From Brevundimonas sp. AJA228-03 (GTDB lineage Bacteria > Pseudomonadota > Alphaproteobacteria > Caulobacterales > Caulobacteraceae): a DNA stretch of 64,000 bases. The position numbers were made by a program, and so were the translations under genes. Location: the NCBI RefSeq assembly GCF_017795885.1, contig NZ_CP059297.1, positions 2,299,001 to 2,363,000 of the forward strand, given 5' to 3'. Below are positions 31,544 through 42,314 of this stretch, one piece after another. Within the stretch, counting starts at the first letter, position 1. Each line of letters starts with the position of its first letter. A model generated the notes under the pieces. The model searched no databases and was not told the origin of the DNA. It saw only the letters and a list, made by a program, of their open reading frames with translations.

Positions 31544-33991
31544 TCAGGTCCCGCGCGGCTTGACCCGATTGGTGGGCGGGGCCTCGGCGGGGTTCTCCGG
31601 CCAGGGATGGCGCGGATAGCGGCCGCGCATTTCGGCGCGCACATCCTTCCACGACCCGCTCCAGAAGCCCGGCAGATCCTTCGTCAGCTGTAGCGGACGC
31701 CGTGCCGGCGACAGCAGGGCCAGGGTCAGCGGCACCCGGCCCCCGCCGACGGCCGGGTGTTCCCGCACGCCGAACAGCTCCTGCACCCGGATGTCCACGC
31801 GCGGTCCGCCGTGAGCCGCATAGTCGATCGCTGCCGACCCCAGGGGCGTGACGAGGCGCGCCGGGGCCAGGGCATCGAGGTCCCGGTGCCGGTCCCACGG
31901 CACGAGGCTGAGCAGGGCCTGTGCGAGGGCGTCGTCCGGCAGGGTGTCGAGGGCCTGAGCCGTATCCAGCAGGGGCCAAAGCCAGGTCTCGCGCGCCGCC
32001 GTCAGGCCGTCGTCGGACACGTCGGGCCAGTCCTCATCCAGCCCCCTCAGAAAGGCCAGGCGGTCGCGCAGGGCGGTCGCCCGCTCGCCCCAGCGCAGGC
32101 CCGCCAGCCCCTGCTGTTCCACCTCGGCGCGCAGGGCAGCGGTGATCGCCGCGCGGTCGGCCGGTCCGATGACCCGCTCGTCGACCACAATGGCCCCCAG
32201 CCGCCGGATGCGCCGCACGACCCGACGCCCCGACGGCTCGCGCACCAGCCGATCCTCCAGCGTCATCCGCCCCTCCAGCGTCGCGGGATCGAGCGGGGCC
32301 GCCAGCCGGATCCGGTCCCGGGCCTCGCCGCCGCCCAGATCGGCGACCGCCAGCCAGGGCTCTGCGGCCAGCGCATCGGTGGCGTCCAGAAACGCGCCCC
32401 GGCCGGACGCCAGCAACACCTCGCCCGGCCTGCCCCGCGCCCGTGCGACCCGCTCGGGGAAGGCCTCGGCCAGCAGAGTGCCGACGTCGATGCCGTCGCC
32501 CCGCGCCTCGCCGCCGTCCGGGGCCGCCCGCGCCCATCGATCAGCCAGCGTGCGCGCGTCACTGGCCCGGGGGCCACGGTCGCGGTCGAAGCCGCGCAGC
32601 CGCTCGCGCAGGTCGGTGTCGTTGCCGCCCAGCCCCGGCTCGCTCAGCACGGCCGCGATCATCGCACCCAGCCTCGCCTCCCCCGCATTGGCCGCCACCG
32701 CGACCAGGTGCGCCAGCCGGGGCGTCAGCGGCATCCGGGTCAGCCGCTGCCCGTGCGCCGTCAGCCCGCCCGCAGCGTCCAGCGCACCCAGTCGCGTCAG
32801 CACCGCCCGCGCCTCGGCCATCGCGCCCTTTGGCGGTGCATCCAGCAGGGCCAGACCGTCCGTAGAGCGTGCCCCCCAGCGCGCCAGATCCAGCGCCAGG
32901 CCCGTCAGGTCCGCCTCCAGAATCTCGGGCCGCTGATGCGGCACCAGCCCCCGCGTCGCCTCCTCGTCCCACAGGCGATAACAGACCCCCGGCTGCGTCC
33001 GACCCGCCCGCCCCCGGCGCTGCTCGGCCGAGGACCGGCTGACCCGCACGGTCACCAGCCGGGTCAGACCGCTGGACGGCTCGAACCGGGGCACGCGGGA
33101 CACGCCGCTGTCGACGACGACCCGCACGCCTTCGATGGTCAGGCTGGTCTCGGCCACGGACGTCGCCAGCACGACCTTGCGCCGGCCCGGGGGCGAAGGC
33201 TGGATGGCCCGGTCCTGGGCGTCCTTCTCCATCGCCCCGAACAGCGGAACGACATCGACCGACGGATCGCGCAGCCGCTCGGCGATCCGCTGCGCCGTCC
33301 GATGGATCTCGCCCTGCCCCGGCAGGAAGGCCAGCACCGAACCGGACTGATCGCCCAGCGCCGTCAGGCAGGCCCGCGCCGTCGCGTCCTCGATCCGCTC
33401 GACCGGATTGCGGCCGAGGTAGAGGGTCTCGACCGGAAAGACCCGTCCTTCCGCCTCGATCACGGGTGCAGGCATTCCGTCTGCACCGGCCAGCAGCCGC
33501 GAAATCCCCGCGATGTCCAGCGTCGCCGACATGACCAGGATCTTCAGATCGTCCCGCAGCACCCCCTGACTGTCCCGCACCAGCGCGAGGCCCAGGTCGG
33601 CGTCCAGGCTGCGTTCGTGGAATTCGTCGAAGATGACGCAGGCCACGCCGTCGAGGCCGGGATCGTCGAGGATCATCCGGGTGAAGACCCCTTCGGTGAT
33701 CACCTCGATCCGGGTGCGCGGCCCGATCCGGCTCTGCAGCCGCGTGCGATAGCCGACGACCTCTCCGGTGGCCTGCCCCAGCGTCGCCGCCATCCGCTCC
33801 GCCGCCGCCCGCGCGGCCAGTCGCCGTGGCTCCAGCACCAGGAGGCGTCCGTCGCCGCGCCAGGGCACGTCCAGCAAGGCGAGCGGCACCACCGTCGTCT
33901 TGCCCGCGCCCGGAGGTGCCGCCAGCACGACCGCCGGCCGGGCGGCCAGCGCGGCCTTCAGGTCGTCCAGAACGGCGTGGATCGGCAACAT
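31544..33991 (-). CDS. hrpB: ATP-dependent RNA helicase HrpB
   Basis: This DEAH-box helicase is related to HrpA; its cellular role is not well defined. The motifs are in order: APPGAGKTTVVP (Walker A), TEGVFTR, FDEFHERS (DEAH-type Walker B), MSATLD, and QRRGRAGRTQPG (motif VI). The C-terminal HrpB-specific domain follows to the end. The ATG at 33991 (MLPIHAVLDDL, with GGAG upstream) gives 815 aa. An upstream GTG at 34024 would add 11 residues. Confidence 0.94.
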   Translation of the reverse strand: MLPIHAVLDDLKAALAARPAVVLAAPPGAGKTTVVPLALLDVPWRGDGRLLVLEPRRLAARAAAERMAATLGQATGEVVGYRTRLQSRIGPRTRIEVITEGVFTRMILDDPGLDGVACVIFDEFHERSLDADLGLALVRDSQGVLRDDLKILVMSATLDIAGISRLLAGADGMPAPVIEAEGRVFPVETLYLGRNPVERIEDATARACLTALGDQSGSVLAFLPGQGEIHRTAQRIAERLRDPSVDVVPLFGAMEKDAQDRAIQPSPPGRRKVVLATSVAETSLTIEGVRVVVDSGVSRVPRFEPSSGLTRLVTVRVSRSSAEQRRGRAGRTQPGVCYRLWDEEATRGLVPHQRPEILEADLTGLALDLARWGARSTDGLALLDAPPKGAMAEARAVLTRLGALDAAGGLTAHGQRLTRMPLTPRLAHLVAVAANAGEARLGAMIAAVLSEPGLGGNDTDLRERLRGFDRDRGPRASDARTLADRWARAAPDGGEARGDGIDVGTLLAEAFPERVARARGRPGEVLLASGRGAFLDATDALAAEPWLAVADLGGGEARDRIRLAAPLDPATLEGRMTLEDRLVREPSGRRVVRRIRRLGAIVVDERVIGPADRAAITAALRAEVEQQGLAGLRWGERATALRDRLAFLRGLDEDWPDVSDDGLTAARETWLWPLLDTAQALDTLPDDALAQALLSLVPWDRHRDLDALAPARLVTPLGSAAIDYAAHGGPRVDIRVQELFGVREHPAVGGGRVPLTLALLSPARRPLQLTKDLPGFWSGSWKDVRAEMRGRYPRHPWPENPAEAPPTNRVKPRGT

Positions 33992-34136
33992 CGGGAGCGC
34001 TCCAGCGGCAACGGCGGTGTTCACGAAAGCGTCGTCACGCAGTCATGGATCGATAGCGCGTTGCGCAAGGCCATTTCCATGGTTAGCGTCAGCGCAAACC
34101 GGCAGGGGTCCGGGATAATCGTATTAGGGGAAATTC

Positions 34137-35705
34137 ATGTGGCGCATTAAGTCGCTCGACGCGATTCTAGCCACGGCCGAGAAGAAATCGCTTCATCGGT
34201 CGCTCGGTCCAGTCCAGCTCACCTTGCTGGGAATCGGCGCCATCATCGGCACGGGTATCTTTGTTCTGACGGCCGCTGCGTCGCAAAAAGCCGGTCCGGG
34301 CATGGCGATCAGCTTCGTGATCGCCGGAGCCGTCTGCGCCGTTGCCGCGCTCTGCTACTCCGAACTGGCGGCCATGGCCCCGGTTTCGGGCTCCGCCTAC
34401 ACCTATACCTACGCCGTCATGGGCGAGCTTCTGGCCTGGTGCGTCGGCTGGGCGCTGATCCTCGAATACGCCGTGGCGGCCTCGGCCGTGTCTGTGGGGT
34501 GGTCCGGATATGTCCTTGGACTGCTCGAGAACGGGCTTGGAATAGACTGGCCCGACCTTCTCCAGGCCGGCCCGACCTGGTCGATGAACGGCTTCATCCC
34601 GACGCCGGACTTTTCGGCCGGCATCATCAACATCCCCGCCATCATCGTGGCTCTGGGCGTGACCTTCCTGCTGATGCTGGGCACGACGGAGTCGGCGCGC
34701 GTCAACGCCTTGCTGGTGGTCATCAAGGTCGTCGCCCTGACGACCTTCATCGTCATCACCCTGCCGCTGATCAAGTCCGAGAACTTCACCCCGTTCGCGC
34801 CCAACGGCCTGTTCGGCAGCTCCTCGGGCATGGGCATCGTCGGGGCCGCGGCCTCGATCTTCTTCGCCTATGTCGGTTTCGACGCGGTCTCGACCGCCGC
34901 CGAGGAAACCAAGAACCCGCAACGCAATGTGCCCATCGGCCTGATCGGCTCGCTGGCCATCTGCACCATCTTCTATCTGCTGGTGGCGGTCGGTGCGATC
35001 GGCGCCATCGGGGCCCAGCCCGTGGTCGGCCCGGCCGGGGAAGCGGTCCAGCCCGGATCGCCCGCCTTCGTCGCCGCCTGTGCCCTGGCCGAGAATGCCA
35101 ACAAGCTGGTCTGTTCCAACGAGGCGCTGGCCCACGTCCTGCGTGAGGTCAACTTCCCGATGATCGGCAACGCCCTCGGCACCGCGGCCCTCCTGGCCCT
35201 GCCCTCGGTCATCCTGATGATGATCTATGGCCAGACGCGCATCTTCTTCGTGATGGCGCGCGACGGCCTGCTGCCGGAAGGCCTGACCAGGATCCACTCC
35301 AAGTGGAAGACGCCCTACATCGTGACCGCCTTCACCGGCATCGCGGTGGCGATCGCGGCGGCCCTGTTCCCGGTCGGTCAGCTGGCCGACATCTCGAACT
35401 CGGGCACCCTTTTCGCCTTCTTCATGGTGTCGCTGGCGGTCATGATCCTGCGGGTCAAGGAGCCCAACCGGAAGCGTCCGTTCCGCACGCCGCTGATCTG
35501 GCTGTTCGCGCCACTCTCGGCCGCAGGCTGCGCCTTCCTGTTCTGGAACCTGCCGCACGACGCCAAGATGGTACTGCCGATCTGGGGCGGCATCGGCCTG
35601 GTGATCTACTTCCTCTATGGCTATCGCAAGAGCCATGTCGGGCGCGGTCTGAGCGACATCCACGAGCAGGATGCCGACATTCCTCCGCCTCCTGCGACGA
35701 CCTGA
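34137..35705 (+). CDS. Amino acid permease (APC family, cationic amino acid transporter type)
   Basis: The 522-aa membrane protein has about 12 to 14 helices. It opens with a cytosolic segment followed by LTLLGIGAIIGTGIFVLT, the APC signature for substrate carboxylate binding. FFAYVGFDAVSTAAEE and an extracytosolic loop with two Cys (ACALAENANKLVCS) are seen in YfnA/CAT-type permeases. AGGGGA precedes the ATG. It ends about 20 bp before a strong terminator. The amino acid carried is unknown. Confidence 0.92.
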   Translation: MWRIKSLDAILATAEKKSLHRSLGPVQLTLLGIGAIIGTGIFVLTAAASQKAGPGMAISFVIAGAVCAVAALCYSELAAMAPVSGSAYTYTYAVMGELLAWCVGWALILEYAVAASAVSVGWSGYVLGLLENGLGIDWPDLLQAGPTWSMNGFIPTPDFSAGIINIPAIIVALGVTFLLMLGTTESARVNALLVVIKVVALTTFIVITLPLIKSENFTPFAPNGLFGSSSGMGIVGAAASIFFAYVGFDAVSTAAEETKNPQRNVPIGLIGSLAICTIFYLLVAVGAIGAIGAQPVVGPAGEAVQPGSPAFVAACALAENANKLVCSNEALAHVLREVNFPMIGNALGTAALLALPSVILMMIYGQTRIFFVMARDGLLPEGLTRIHSKWKTPYIVTAFTGIAVAIAAALFPVGQLADISNSGTLFAFFMVSLAVMILRVKEPNRKRPFRTPLIWLFAPLSAAGCAFLFWNLPHDAKMVLPIWGGIGLVIYFLYGYRKSHVGRGLSDIHEQDADIPPPPATT

Positions 35706-35726
35706 TCCCCGCATCACCCAAGGACG

Positions 35727-35755
35727 AAAGGCCCGGGAGCAATCCCGGGCCTTTT
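35727..35755. terminator. Bidirectional rho-independent terminator
   Basis: A perfect 12-bp stem (AAAGGCCCGGGA with TCCCGGGCCTTT) closed by a GCAA tetraloop ends in TTTT on the plus strand. It terminates the permease gene. In reverse it lies 6 bp after the tRNA-Leu 3' end and can serve that gene as well. Confidence 0.9.
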
Positions 35756-35760
35756 GTTCA

Positions 35761-35845
35761 TGGTGCGGATGAGAGGACTCGAACCTCCACATCTTGCGAT
35801 GCCAGAACCTAAATCTGGTGCGTCTACCAGTTTCGCCACATCCGC
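35761..35845 (-). tRNA. tRNA-Leu (anticodon UAG)
   Basis: Read on the minus strand, an 85-nt tRNA has acceptor GCGGATG paired with CATCCGC and an encoded ACCA end. The D-arm contains GAAACTGGTAGACGC and the anticodon stem CCAGA/TCTGG holds loop TTTAGGT, giving UAG. A long variable arm of class II type (CATCGCAAGATG) and a T-arm GGAGGTTCGAGTCCTC follow. It decodes CUA and CUN leucine codons. Confidence 0.96.
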
Positions 35846-35956
35846 ACTGGGCGGTCCGTTTAGGGGCAAGTGGTCGCGGCCACAACTGCCCAATCGGAAA
35901 CGCCACCTTAACCTAGATCGACCACGGTCAGCCATCGTTGTCCCAGGGCTCGTGCC

Positions 35957-36862
35957 ATGTCGTCCATGAGTGATCGTCCGATCCTCATCAAGAAGGTCAA
36001 GAAGGTCGTCGGCGGTGGACACCACGGCGGCGCCTGGAAGGTCGCCTATGCGGACTTCGTGACCGCGATGATGGCCTTCTTCCTGCTGATGTGGCTGATC
36101 AACACGACCGACCCGGAACAGAAGCGCGGCATCGCCGAATATTTCGCGCCCGCCAGCGTGTCGGCGACCACCTCCGGCTCCGGCGGCATTCTGGGCGGCA
36201 CCTCTCTGGGCGAGGACGGGGCCAAGAGCTCCGGCTCCATGTCCGTGATGGAACAACAGGCCCCCGAAGCCCCCGAGGACGCGCCCGAGGAAGTCGGCAC
36301 CAACCCCAATCTGGCCGCCGCCTCCGAGGATGAGCTGCGCGACGAGATCGCCGCCCGCGAAGCCGCTGAATTCGCCTCGGCCGCCGAATCCCTGCGTCAG
36401 GCCATGCAGCGCATGCCCGAGCTGGCCGAGCTGTCGAAACAGCTGATCATCGACCAGACGCCGGAGGGCCTGCGCATCCAGCTGGTGGATCAGGAAGGCC
36501 GCTCGATGTTCGACCAGAATTCGGCGCGACCGAACGCGCGGGCCCAGATCCTGCTGCGCGCCATCGCCGGGGTCGTCAACCGTCTGCCCAATCGCATCTC
36601 GATCTCCGGTCACACCTCGGCCATCGCCGGATCGGGCCGCGCCTCCAGCCCCGGCGACTGGACGCTGTCGGCGTCGCGCGCCGATGCGTCGCGTCAGATC
36701 CTGCAGTCGGCCGGCGTCGACGTCGACCGGGTCTATTCCGTGGCGGGCAAGGCCGGGTCCGATCCTCTGTACCCGGACGATCCGTCGCTGGCCGGAAACC
36801 GGCGCATCGCCATCGTCCTGTTGCGCGAGGCCCCCGTGCTTCCGACGGACACCAGCCTGTGA
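35957..36862 (+). CDS. motB: Flagellar motor stator protein MotB
   Basis: MotB anchors the proton-driven flagellar stator to peptidoglycan. It has a short basic N-terminus, a single membrane helix with the proton-binding Asp in AYADFVTAMMAFFLLMWL (near residue 33), a Pro/Glu-rich linker and an OmpA-like peptidoglycan-binding domain (about 155-290, ISISGHTSA and NRRIAIVLLR). MotA is not in the window. A start at the ATG at 35966 (MSDRP) is also plausible. A TTAACC half-site at 35908 could be CtrA-related but is too short to claim. Confidence 0.95.
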   Translation: MSSMSDRPILIKKVKKVVGGGHHGGAWKVAYADFVTAMMAFFLLMWLINTTDPEQKRGIAEYFAPASVSATTSGSGGILGGTSLGEDGAKSSGSMSVMEQQAPEAPEDAPEEVGTNPNLAAASEDELRDEIAAREAAEFASAAESLRQAMQRMPELAELSKQLIIDQTPEGLRIQLVDQEGRSMFDQNSARPNARAQILLRAIAGVVNRLPNRISISGHTSAIAGSGRASSPGDWTLSASRADASRQILQSAGVDVDRVYSVAGKAGSDPLYPDDPSLAGNRRIAIVLLREAPVLPTDTSL

Positions 36863-36868
36863 CGAGCG

Positions 36869-36891
36869 CGCGCCGGATCGGTTCCGGCGCG
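36869..36891 (+). terminator. Possible terminator hairpin after motB
   Basis: A 9-bp stem CGCGCCGGA/TCCGGCGCG with a five-base loop lies 6 bp after the motB stop. There is no T run, so it could also be only an mRNA 3' stabiliser. Confidence 0.35.
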
Positions 36892-36985
36892 AACAGCCTT
36901 GCGGCGCAGGCCGGAATGACGCCAAATCACCGCATGACGCCTTGCCTGCCCTCGATGATCGTCCAACCGATGCGGACGTCCTGAC

Positions 36986-37720
36986 GTGACGCAGTATGTT
37001 CCCACGCGCCAGCTTCGCTTCTTCATGACGGCGGTCGCGCCCTGCCCCTATCTGCCAGGCATGACGGAGCGGAAGGTCTTCGCCAACCTGCCCTTCTCGG
37101 ACGGGGCCCACGTCAACGACGAACTGACCCACGCCGGGTTCCGCCGCAGCCAGAACATCGCCTATCGCCCGGCCTGCGAGGGGTGCGACGCTTGTATCTC
37201 CGTGCGCCTGCCGGTGCCGGAGTTCCAGCCCTCGCGCGGGCATCGCAAGATCCTGAGCCGCAACGCCGACCTGTCGCGCGACCTGGTCGAGGCCGAGGCG
37301 ACGCAGGAGCAGTTCGCCCTGCTGAAACGCTATCTGGAAACCCGCCACCCGGGCGGCGGCATGACCGACATGACCTGGCCCGACTATATCGCCATGGTCG
37401 AGGACACGGCGGTCCGGACCCACCTGATCGAATACCGCCTGCCCAGCACCGACGAAGGCCCCGGCGACCTGGTCGCGGTCACCCTGTGCGACCTGCTCTC
37501 GGACGGGCTGTCGATGGTCTACAGCTTCTTCGACCCGGCCATGAGCAAGCGTTCGCTGGGGGTCTTCGCCATCCTGGACCACATCCGGCAGGCCGCGATC
37601 GTGCGCCTGCCGTTCGTCTATCTGGGCTACTGGGTCGAGGGCTCGTCCAAGATGGACTACAAGGCCCAGTTCCGGCCGATGGAGGTCCTGAAGCCTCTCG
37701 GCTGGACCCGCATCGACTGA
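36986..37720 (+). CDS. bpt: Aspartate/glutamate leucyltransferase (N-end rule)
   Basis: Bpt transfers leucine from Leu-tRNA to proteins with N-terminal Asp or Glu, marking them for ClpAP/ClpS degradation. The 244-aa product shows the family motifs LPFSDGAHVNDELTHAGFRRS, a Cys pair region (CEGCDACI, residues 62-69) and FFDPAMSKRSLGVFAI, then YLGYWVEGSSKMDYKAQFRP. The start is GTG at 36986. It is an ATE-superfamily enzyme; Bpt fits better than an arginyltransferase for bacteria. Confidence 0.93.
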   Translation: MTQYVPTRQLRFFMTAVAPCPYLPGMTERKVFANLPFSDGAHVNDELTHAGFRRSQNIAYRPACEGCDACISVRLPVPEFQPSRGHRKILSRNADLSRDLVEAEATQEQFALLKRYLETRHPGGGMTDMTWPDYIAMVEDTAVRTHLIEYRLPSTDEGPGDLVAVTLCDLLSDGLSMVYSFFDPAMSKRSLGVFAILDHIRQAAIVRLPFVYLGYWVEGSSKMDYKAQFRPMEVLKPLGWTRID

Positions 37721-37735
37721 AACGGTCGCGTCCGC

Positions 37736-39043
<1,308 letters not shown>

Positions 39044-39167
39044 TCAGGCCGGGGGTTTAGCCCGGCCCCCGCGAATCGCCAACCGCCGACCGGCCAGAGC
39101 GGGGTCTGCGAACAGGGATCGGATCATGAGCGGCATTCCGTGAAGGATCGATGCCGCCTCGGCGCAC

Positions 39168-39198
39168 GAAAACGGCGCGCGGGGTGTCCCGCGCGCCG
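39168..39198 (-). terminator. Rho-independent terminator of rpmF
   Basis: On the minus strand an 11-bp perfect stem CGGCGCGCGGG/CCCGCGCGCCG with loop ACAC is followed by TTTTCG. It starts about 33 bp after the rpmF stop. Confidence 0.88.
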
Positions 39199-39230
39199 CA
39201 AACGTCTCGAAAGCCGTGGAAAGAAGAGGC

Positions 39231-39413
39231 CTAGTCTTCCTTGGGCGTCAGGACCTGGCGGCCGCGATAGGTACCGGTCTTCAGGTCGATGTGGTGCGAC
39301 CGGCGCAGCTCGCCCGTGTCCTTGTCTTCGGTATAGGGGTTGGTGCCCAGGGCATCGTGGGCGCGGCGCATATTGCGACGCGAGGGCGATACTTTGCGCT
39401 TCGGAACAGCCAT
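39231..39413 (-). CDS. rpmF: 50S ribosomal protein L32
   Basis: The ATG at 39413 gives 60 aa starting [20 protein letters not shown], the diagnostic L32 start, with [15 protein letters not shown] at the end. The four zinc-binding cysteines found in some L32 proteins are absent, as is usual for alphaproteobacteria. The gene stands alone with its own terminator. Confidence 0.97.
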   Translation of the reverse strand: MAVPKRKVSPSRRNMRRAHDALGTNPYTEDKDTGELRRSHHIDLKTGTYRGRQVLTPKED

Positions 39414-39710
39414 GTCCGTCTCAATCTCAGGGTCGGGCACCACGGATCGAAACCCGCCAGCGCGAAAACGAAATGCGGCGGCCCATCGGATGAGCCGCCT
39501 GCGAGGGCGGGCTTATGCCGGAGTTGGCAGGGATGTTCAAGGGAAAAGAGGTCGGTTGGCCTGGGCGGGCAGTGGGCGTGGCCCCTCGGCCGATCAGGCT
39601 CAAGGGACGCGACCATGCGGCCGATGCCGGTCGACAGTCCGGCCTCCGCTTCTCACCATGGCAAGCGGGCACAGGCTCCACGTCGAGTCCCTGCCCAACG
39701 AGCGTCTTGC
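39414..39710. other. Intergenic region without recognised features
   Basis: About 300 bases separate rpmF from the next gene on the same strand. It must hold the rpmF promoter, but I see no clear consensus. The open frames here have no ribosome site or family resemblance. Confidence 0.5.
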
Positions 39711-40574
39711 TCACCCGATTGGATCGCCTTTCGGCAAGGCACGACGGTTGATCTCCTGGAAGGCTTGCAGTGCCCCCGCGAGCCACGAAATGCGCGGGCT
39801 CAACTCAGTGACGGCCAGTTCGTCGAGGATCAGTCGGACGGCTCCGGCCATATCCGATTGAAAGGCCTCGCTGGCCTGATTGTAATGGATGCAGACCGTG
39901 CAGCAGAGATGCTTGTTGGCGGCGCTGAGATACTCCCCTGACCGAACAGGCACGAAGCGCCCGCCATCCAGGGCCAGCTGCGCGTTCGTGTGTTCCACCA
40001 GGGCGCCGGCACCCAGACGCCGAAAGGCCGCACCCGTTACAGCATAGTTGTTGGTATAGACCGTATCCGACGCAGGGCGTTCCCGGACCACGCGGCTTTC
40101 CGGCCCCTCCTCGGGCGTGTCACCAAACAGCTTGCCGACGAACACCGAGTTCCAGAGCCAGCCGTCGCCATTCGAAGGCAACTGCTCCAGTCGCTCGAAC
40201 AGGTCGGGGCTGACCCAGTCGTCGTCGTCGGTGAAGTACAGCCTGTCGTCATCATGAAGGTCGAGGTGTGGCAGATCGTCGAGCGTCACGAATGTGGCGC
40301 GCCGCACCGCGCGTGCTGTCGACAGCGCCAGATCCTTCATGGCCTGGCGATAATCGATGTATCGCATCGCCATGACGGCATCCCAGCGTTCTGCGAATTT
40401 TACGATCAGGTCGTTATCGATGGCGGGGAAGGCGGCGAGAAAGACGCGGGTTTGCTCAATATCGAAATGAGCCCAGTCCGGACTGCGGCGGAGGACGACG
40501 TAGTTCAATGAAGTAATCCAGGACCTGTCACGGGGCTTGCCTGAACCTATCAGCAGGACGGGGTAAACAACCAC
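39711..40574 (-). CDS. Putative glycosyltransferase-like protein, unknown
   Basis: The product is about 287 aa. A DxD-like acidic cluster with context YFTDDDDWVSPDLFERLEQL (around residue 115) looks like the nucleotide-sugar and metal site of GT-A glycosyltransferases. Before it lies LDDLPHLDLHDDDRLYF. No signal peptide or membrane segment is seen. The C-terminal half has several Cys (HLCCTVCIHYNQ), unusual for a cytosolic sugar transferase. The start is uncertain; the reading begins MVVYPVLLIGSGKPRDR. It stands alone between rpmF and der. The function and substrate are not known. Confidence 0.6.
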   Translation of the reverse strand: MVVYPVLLIGSGKPRDRSWITSLNYVVLRRSPDWAHFDIEQTRVFLAAFPAIDNDLIVKFAERWDAVMAMRYIDYRQAMKDLALSTARAVRRATFVTLDDLPHLDLHDDDRLYFTDDDDWVSPDLFERLEQLPSNGDGWLWNSVFVGKLFGDTPEEGPESRVVRERPASDTVYTNNYAVTGAAFRRLGAGALVEHTNAQLALDGGRFVPVRSGEYLSAANKHLCCTVCIHYNQASEAFQSDMAGAVRLILDELAVTELSPRISWLAGALQAFQEINRRALPKGDPIG

Positions 40575-40694
40575 CCGCCGCCGTGCAAAGGCCGCCCGAA
40601 AAGCGAAAAACAGCGACCTCTGCTGCGGGGCGACCGGTGCCGTTGGCGATGGTGCGGGACGCCGACGGTGCAGCGGCCCGGTGCGCCCGCCACC

Positions 40695-42308
40695 CTATTT
40701 CTTCGGCAGATGCTTCTGCCCCGTCCGCACACGGCCCGAGCGCGACACCTGCCGCGCCCCGCCGCGCGCACCCTTTTGCACCGCCACCGACGACCCGGCC
40801 TTCTTCGACGCCGAGTTCTTCACCGCGCCGATGATGCGGGGCTTGGCGACGCGGGTCTTCTTCTGTTCCAGCGCCTTGCCGGGCAGGTGCGACTCTTCCT
40901 CGGCCTTCTTCCTGACGGCGCGCGGCGCGGTCTTGGCGTCGCCCTTGTAGCGTTCGGGGCCGGACTTGGCCCCGCCCGAGGCATAGGGGTTCTCCGACCC
41001 GCCCTTGATCGTCAGCCGCAGCGGCGTGCCCGGCAGGTCGAAGCTCTCGCGCAGCGAATTGGTCAGATAGCGGATATAGTGTTCGGGCAGGGAGGCGGCG
41101 CGGCTGGCGAACAGGACGAAGGTCGGCGGGCGGGCCTTGGTCTGGGCCATATATTTGGTCTTGATCCGCTTGCCGTCCACGGCGGGGGGCGGATGCCGCT
41201 GTGTCGCCAGGGCCAGCCAGTCGTTCAGATCCTTGGTCTTGACCTTGACCGACCAGGTCTCGTGCGCCTTCAGCACCGCGGGCATCAGGCGATCGACGCC
41301 GCGTCCCGAATGCGCCGACAGGGCCACGAACGGCGCCCCGCGCAGCTGCGGCAGCTTGTCGTCGGCCAGATGCTTCAGCTCGGCCATCCTGGCCTGGGGC
41401 TGGTCCTCAAGGTCCCATTTGGCGGCGACATAGACCAGCGCCCGGCCCTCGCGCTCGACCAGATCGGCCAGCTGCAGGTCCTGGACGTCGAAGGCATTGT
41501 CCTTGTCCATCACCAGCACGACCACCTCGGCATAGGTGATGGCGCGGATGGTGTCGGCGACCGACAGCTTTTCCAGCTTCTCCTGCACCCGTGCCTTGCG
41601 CCGCATCCCGGCCGTGTCGACCAGGCGGATGTTCTGGCCCTCATATTCCCAGTCGACCGAGATCGAGTCGCGGGTGATCCCCGCCTCGGGTCCGGTCAGC
41701 AGACGGTCCTCGCCGATCAGGCGGTTGATCAGGGTCGACTTGCCGGCGTTCGGACGGCCGATGATGGCGATGCGGATCGGCTTGTCGGGTTCGTCGATCT
41801 CCTCGACGAAGATGTCGACCGAGGCGTCGCGGATGGCGGCATACAGGTCGGCCATCCCCTCGCCATGCTCGGCCGAGATGGCGACCGGCTCACCGAAGCC
41901 CAGGGCGTGCGCCTCCCCCACCCCGCCGCCGCTCTCGCGGCTCTCGGCCTTGTTGGCCAGCAGGATGACGGGCTTGTGCTGTTTCCGCAGCCGCTCGGCG
42001 AAGATGCGGTCCAGCGAGGTCACACCCTCGCGTGCGTCCATCATGAACAGAATGACGTCGCCGTCCTCCAGCGCCAGCTCGGTCTGCTCGCGCATCCGCG
42101 ATTCCAGGCTGTCGTCGCTGACGTCCTCGTAGCCCGCCGTGTCGATCAGCGTCAGGTCCATGTCGCCGATGCTGCCCTCGGCATAGCGCCGGTCGCGGGT
42201 CACGCCCGGGCGATCGTCGACGAGCGCGAGGCGCTTGCCGACCAGCCGGTTGAACAGTGTCGACTTGCCCACATTGGGGCGGCCGACGATGGCGAGCTTC
42301 AATGGCAT
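40695..42308 (-). CDS. der: Ribosome-assembly GTPase Der (EngA)
   Basis: Der has two tandem GTPase domains needed for 50S assembly. Domain 1 has GRPNVGKST at residues 9-17, and domain 2 (from about 180) has GRPNAGKST; both carry DTAG-type G3 motifs (DTAGYED, DTAGMRR). A KH-like domain ends near 460. The final 70 or so residues are a strongly basic, Ala/Lys/Arg-rich tail ending RTGQKHLPKK, longer than in E. coli Der. The ATG at 42308 gives 537 aa. Confidence 0.97.
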   Translation of the reverse strand: MPLKLAIVGRPNVGKSTLFNRLVGKRLALVDDRPGVTRDRRYAEGSIGDMDLTLIDTAGYEDVSDDSLESRMREQTELALEDGDVILFMMDAREGVTSLDRIFAERLRKQHKPVILLANKAESRESGGGVGEAHALGFGEPVAISAEHGEGMADLYAAIRDASVDIFVEEIDEPDKPIRIAIIGRPNAGKSTLINRLIGEDRLLTGPEAGITRDSISVDWEYEGQNIRLVDTAGMRRKARVQEKLEKLSVADTIRAITYAEVVVLVMDKDNAFDVQDLQLADLVEREGRALVYVAAKWDLEDQPQARMAELKHLADDKLPQLRGAPFVALSAHSGRGVDRLMPAVLKAHETWSVKVKTKDLNDWLALATQRHPPPAVDGKRIKTKYMAQTKARPPTFVLFASRAASLPEHYIRYLTNSLRESFDLPGTPLRLTIKGGSENPYASGGAKSGPERYKGDAKTAPRAVRKKAEEESHLPGKALEQKKTRVAKPRIIGAVKNSASKKAGSSVAVQKGARGGARQVSRSGRVRTGQKHLPKK

Positions 42309-42314
42309 CCAGAT

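Noticed and set aside
35908..35913. TTAACC word before motB as a CtrA site
   Set aside because: There is only a half-site with no second TTAA at the expected spacing; it occurs too easily by chance.
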